Assembly: GCA_016787135.1 (NCBI GenBank)
Contig: JAEUVK010000113.1
Span: 1 to 38,174, forward strand
Length of the DNA stretch: 38,174 nt
DNA from: Chitinophagaceae bacterium
GTDB lineage: Bacteria > Bacteroidota > Bacteroidia > Chitinophagales > Chitinophagaceae
Direction: 5' to 3'
This document shows positions 36,124 through 38,174 of this stretch, piece after piece. How positions within the stretch are numbered: the stretch's first letter is position 1; each line of letters opens with the position of its first letter. A program made the translations under genes and the position numbers. Below the pieces are notes generated by a model. It saw nothing but the letters and a program-made list of their open reading frames with translations, searched no databases and was not told the origin of the DNA.

Positions 36124-36309
36124 ATGAGAGAAAGAATAATTCGTGCCGTTGCCGGTACATTAGTTTTAACCAGTATCACCCTGGCTTATTTTGTACATAT
36201 CAACTGGCTGCTGCTCGCAGCTTTTGTTGGACTAAACCTGCTGCAGTCATCCTTCACAAGGTTTTGCCCGCTGGAAGAGATATTAAAGAAAGCCGGGGTT
36301 GAAAAGTGA
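36124..36309 (+). CDS. DUF2892 (YgaP-like) membrane protein
   Basis: The 61-residue protein has two closely spaced spans (about 8-24 and 26-42) separated by HIN, and ends in FTRFCPLEEILKKAGVEK. The NLLQSSFTRFCPLEEIL motif with the single Cys is characteristic of the DUF2892 domain, also found as the membrane tail of the rhodanese YgaP. In E. coli YgaP this domain anchors a sulfur transferase; here it stands alone without rhodanese. It is the last gene of the efflux operon and is followed by a terminator shared with tsf. Role in the pump is unknown. Confidence 0.85.
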   Translation: MRERIIRAVAGTLVLTSITLAYFVHINWLLLAAFVGLNLLQSSFTRFCPLEEILKKAGVEK

Positions 36310-36316
36310 TCAATAA

Positions 36317-36342
36317 AAAAGGAGCTTTATAAAGCTCCTTTT
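36317..36342. terminator. Bidirectional terminator between the efflux operon and tsf
   Basis: AAAAGGAGCTTT (36317-36328), AT, AAAGCTCCTTTT (36331-36342) is a perfect palindrome of 12-bp arms. Being A-rich on the left and T-rich on the right, it works for both the DUF2892 gene (+, stop 8 bases before) and tsf (-, stop 24 bases away). Confidence 0.9.
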
Positions 36343-36365
36343 CATTTATGCTTTGGTAGTCATTA

Positions 36366-37202
36366 TTATCCTAATGCCACTCTCTTAAACTCCGTTACTT
36401 TTACATCGCCTGATTCTTTCAGGTAATCACCTACAGATTTGCTGCCATCTTTTACAAAAGCCTGGGCGGTCAACGTTTGCTCTTTAAAGAATGCACCCAT
36501 TTTACCTTCGGCGATCTTAGCCAGCATTTCATCTGTTTTACCAGCCATTTTGGGGTCCTGCTTCATCAATTCTACAATAATGTCTTTTTCACGGGCAATC
36601 ACACTGGCAGGAACACTGGCTGCATCAACCGCAACAGGGTTCAGTGCAGCGATCTGCATTGCCACATCTTTACCTACTTCAGCCGCTTCTTTGCTCAGGC
36701 CTACCAATACTCCGATGCGATAAGCACCATGAATATAAGACGCGACATAAGGCGCATCAATTCTTTCGAATTTTGTGATGCCGATCTTCTCCCCGATAGA
36801 AGCCAGCTTATCATTTACAAGGTCAGCTACAGTAGAGCCCCCGGCCTTTGCTGCATTCAGTTCATCCAGTGATTTTACGTTATTGGCGATCGCAGCATCA
36901 GCAATGCTCTGGCCGAATGCAACGAAATCTGCATTCTTGGAAACGAAATCTGTTTCGCAGCTTACACAAACAACAATACCCGTTTTATTATCGGCAGTTG
37001 TTTTAGCGATCACTACCCCTTCTTTTGCTTCACGGTCGCTTCTTTTAGCCGCCACCTTCTGGCCTTGTTTACGCAACCAGTCAATGGCTGCTTCAAAATC
37101 ACCATTTGTTTCTGTCAATGCTTTACGGCAATCCATCATACCTGCACCAGTCGCCTGGCGAAGTTTATTTATATCTGCCGCACTTATAGTTGCTGTGCTC
37201 AT
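36366..37202 (-). CDS. tsf: Elongation factor Ts
   Basis: The 278-residue protein carries the N-terminal UBA-like module (AADINKLRQATGAGMMDCRK, then ALTETNGDFEAAIDWLRKQG) and the core beginning at VCVSCETDFVSKNADFVAFG, whose Thr-Asp-Phe-Val contacts EF-Tu. HIGKDVAMQIAALNPVA-type and YLKESGDVKV segments close it. It is the guanine nucleotide exchange factor that regenerates EF-Tu-GTP. It follows rpsB after 125 bases on the same strand, the nearly universal order. Confidence 0.97.
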   Translation of the reverse strand: MSTATISAADINKLRQATGAGMMDCRKALTETNGDFEAAIDWLRKQGQKVAAKRSDREAKEGVVIAKTTADNKTGIVVCVSCETDFVSKNADFVAFGQSIADAAIANNVKSLDELNAAKAGGSTVADLVNDKLASIGEKIGITKFERIDAPYVASYIHGAYRIGVLVGLSKEAAEVGKDVAMQIAALNPVAVDAASVPASVIAREKDIIVELMKQDPKMAGKTDEMLAKIAEGKMGAFFKEQTLTAQAFVKDGSKSVGDYLKESGDVKVTEFKRVALG

Positions 37203-37248
37203 AATTTGAAATTTAGAAAATTAGACAATTTGAAAACACTTTGAAAAT
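37203..37248. repeat. TTTGAAA-type word repeat in the rpsB-tsf spacer
   Basis: Between the two genes the + strand reads as degenerate copies of AATTTGAAA/ATTAGA: TTTGAAA at 37205 and 37230, and TTTGAAAA at 37240. No stable hairpin or U tract is present, so it is unlikely to be a terminator. It resembles the word repeat at 26931. Confidence 0.4.
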
Positions 37249-37327
37249 GGCCGGATCAGCATAATAACACGTTTGAGAGGCTTTGGTTCACTGTCATAAA
37301 TGGCAAACCAGAAGCACCAAATCGTTA

Positions 37328-38174
37328 TTACCTTCTTCCGCCGCCAGGCCCTCTTCCGCCGCTACCACCGGTAGTACGACGCCTTTGCCCGCCACCTGAA
37401 CCAGCGCCAGTGCCACGGCCTCTTCCACCACGGCCTCCTTCAGCCTGCGCTTCTGCTTCAAGCCTTGCTGCTTTCCTTTCTTTTTCGTCATCGCTCATCT
37501 CCTCTGTCTCTTCTTCTTTTGCCGCTTGTCTTTCTGCCAAACCTTCTGCGATGGCAGCAGTTAGATAATTAGTGATGATAGCGATGGATTTGGTAGCATC
37601 GTCATTGGCAGGAACGGCGAAGTCAACTTTATTAGGGTCACAATTGGTGTCCACTACGCCAAATGTGGTAATACCGAGACGTTTTGCTTCAGCCAGTGCA
37701 ATATGCTCATGACCGATATCTACAATGAATAAAGCAGCAGGTACACGGCCCAGCTGAGCGATACCGCCTAATACTTTTTCCATTTTGTCCTTATCGCGGC
37801 TCAACGTAAGACGCTCTTTCTTGGTGATGCTGTCAAAAGAACCGTCACCCAGCATTTTTTCAATGCTCTGCATTTTCTTTACACTCTTACGAACGGTATT
37901 GAAGTTGGTCAGCATGCCACCCAGCCATCTTTCCGTAACGAAAGGCATGTTTACACGACGGGCACATTCATTTACGATATCCTTAGCCTGTTTTTTGGTA
38001 CCGACAAACAGGATCTTTTTACCACTGCGGGCAATCTGTTTCATCGCAGCAGCTGTTTCCTGGAGCGCTTCAACCGTTTTGTTGAGGTCAATGATATGGA
38101 TACCTTTTTTCTCAGCAAAGATGTAAGGCAACATCTTGGGGTTCCACTTCTTTTTCAGGTGACCGAAGTGAACA
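37328..38174 (-). CDS. rpsB: Small ribosomal subunit protein uS2, 5' end cut by the window
   Basis: The 281 visible residues begin VHFGHLKKKWNPKMLPYIFA, so roughly 13-25 N-terminal residues lie outside the window. The core has GIHIIDLNKTVEAL, KKILFVGTKKQAKDIV, RWLGGMLTNFNTVRKSV and PAALFIVDIGHEHIALAEAK, all typical of S2, which docks near S1 on the 30S subunit. The domain normally ends soon after ITNYLTAAIAEG. Here about 70 more residues follow: an acidic helix with EEETEEMSDDEKERKAARLE and a Gly/Arg-rich tail (GGRGGRGRGTGAG, then GGQRRRTTGGSGGRGPGGGRR). The tail is in frame and starts straight after the core. Confidence 0.95.
   Translation of the reverse strand, partial: VHFGHLKKKWNPKMLPYIFAEKKGIHIIDLNKTVEALQETAAAMKQIARSGKKILFVGTKKQAKDIVNECARRVNMPFVTERWLGGMLTNFNTVRKSVKKMQSIEKMLGDGSFDSITKKERLTLSRDKDKMEKVLGGIAQLGRVPAALFIVDIGHEHIALAEAKRLGITTFGVVDTNCDPNKVDFAVPANDDATKSIAIITNYLTAAIAEGLAERQAAKEEETEEMSDDEKERKAARLEAEAQAEGGRGGRGRGTGAGSGGGQRRRTTGGSGGRGPGGGRR

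Noticed and set aside
37294..37491. Lysine- and valine-rich reverse frame over the rpsB 3' end
   Set aside because: It is a shadow frame created by the Gly/Arg codons of the S2 tail.

Overview
The window reads as ordinary chromosome of a Bacteroidota bacterium, most likely a member of the Chitinophagaceae or a close relative. The signs are GH97 and GH20 secreted glycosidases, a bTHX ribosomal peptide, a DUF4286 protein, a split methionine synthase, repeated Bacteroidota-type promoters (TTTG, about 19 bases, TAnnTTTG) and almost no Shine-Dalgarno sequences. I found no rRNA, tRNA, insertion sequence, phage gene or CRISPR array.

Layout. 1-3235: the tail of a TPR-like protein (+), a perfect terminator palindrome, then a reverse-strand pair of secreted proteins (M48 metallopeptidase, then an unknown protein). 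3336-11239: GH20 hexosaminidase, SRPBCC protein (-), a UvrD-like helicase fused to a PD-(D/E)XK nuclease, an Ig-like lipoprotein, and recR. 11252-15340: the methionine synthase operon. It has a promoter, a leader of about 235 bases, the homocysteine-methyltransferase half of MetH, an unannotated 32-residue membrane micropeptide, and the cobalamin/reactivation half. 15355-19155 (-): LOG protein, GH97 glucosidase, SemiSWEET sugar transporter and HAD phosphatase, the last three fused by a 1-base overlap and a 1-base gap. 19196-24045 (+): exonuclease III-type AP endonuclease, then DUF2339, DUF3999 and DUF4286 in tight order. 24300-24910: HU and bTHX, each with its own terminator. 24925-29664 (-): coiled-coil membrane protein, pyrH, and a NarL-type response regulator with its TPR histidine kinase. 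30074-36309 (+): an RND efflux operon (TolC, adaptor, permease) that continues into a small PII-like protein and a DUF2892 membrane protein. 36366-38174 (-): tsf and rpsB, the latter cut by the window edge and carrying an RGG-rich tail.

How parts work together. The kinase/regulator pair is divergent from the efflux operon and probably controls it. The shared 409-base gap holds a TAnnTTTG promoter, an inverted repeat at the -33 region and an orphan terminator hairpin. The GH97/SemiSWEET/HAD cassette looks like a minimal unit that releases glucose in the periplasm and imports it. The strongest candidates for something undescribed are the micropeptide wedged between the two MetH halves (ATGA overlap on one side, TAAATG junction on the other), the metH leader, and the PII-like protein of the efflux operon.
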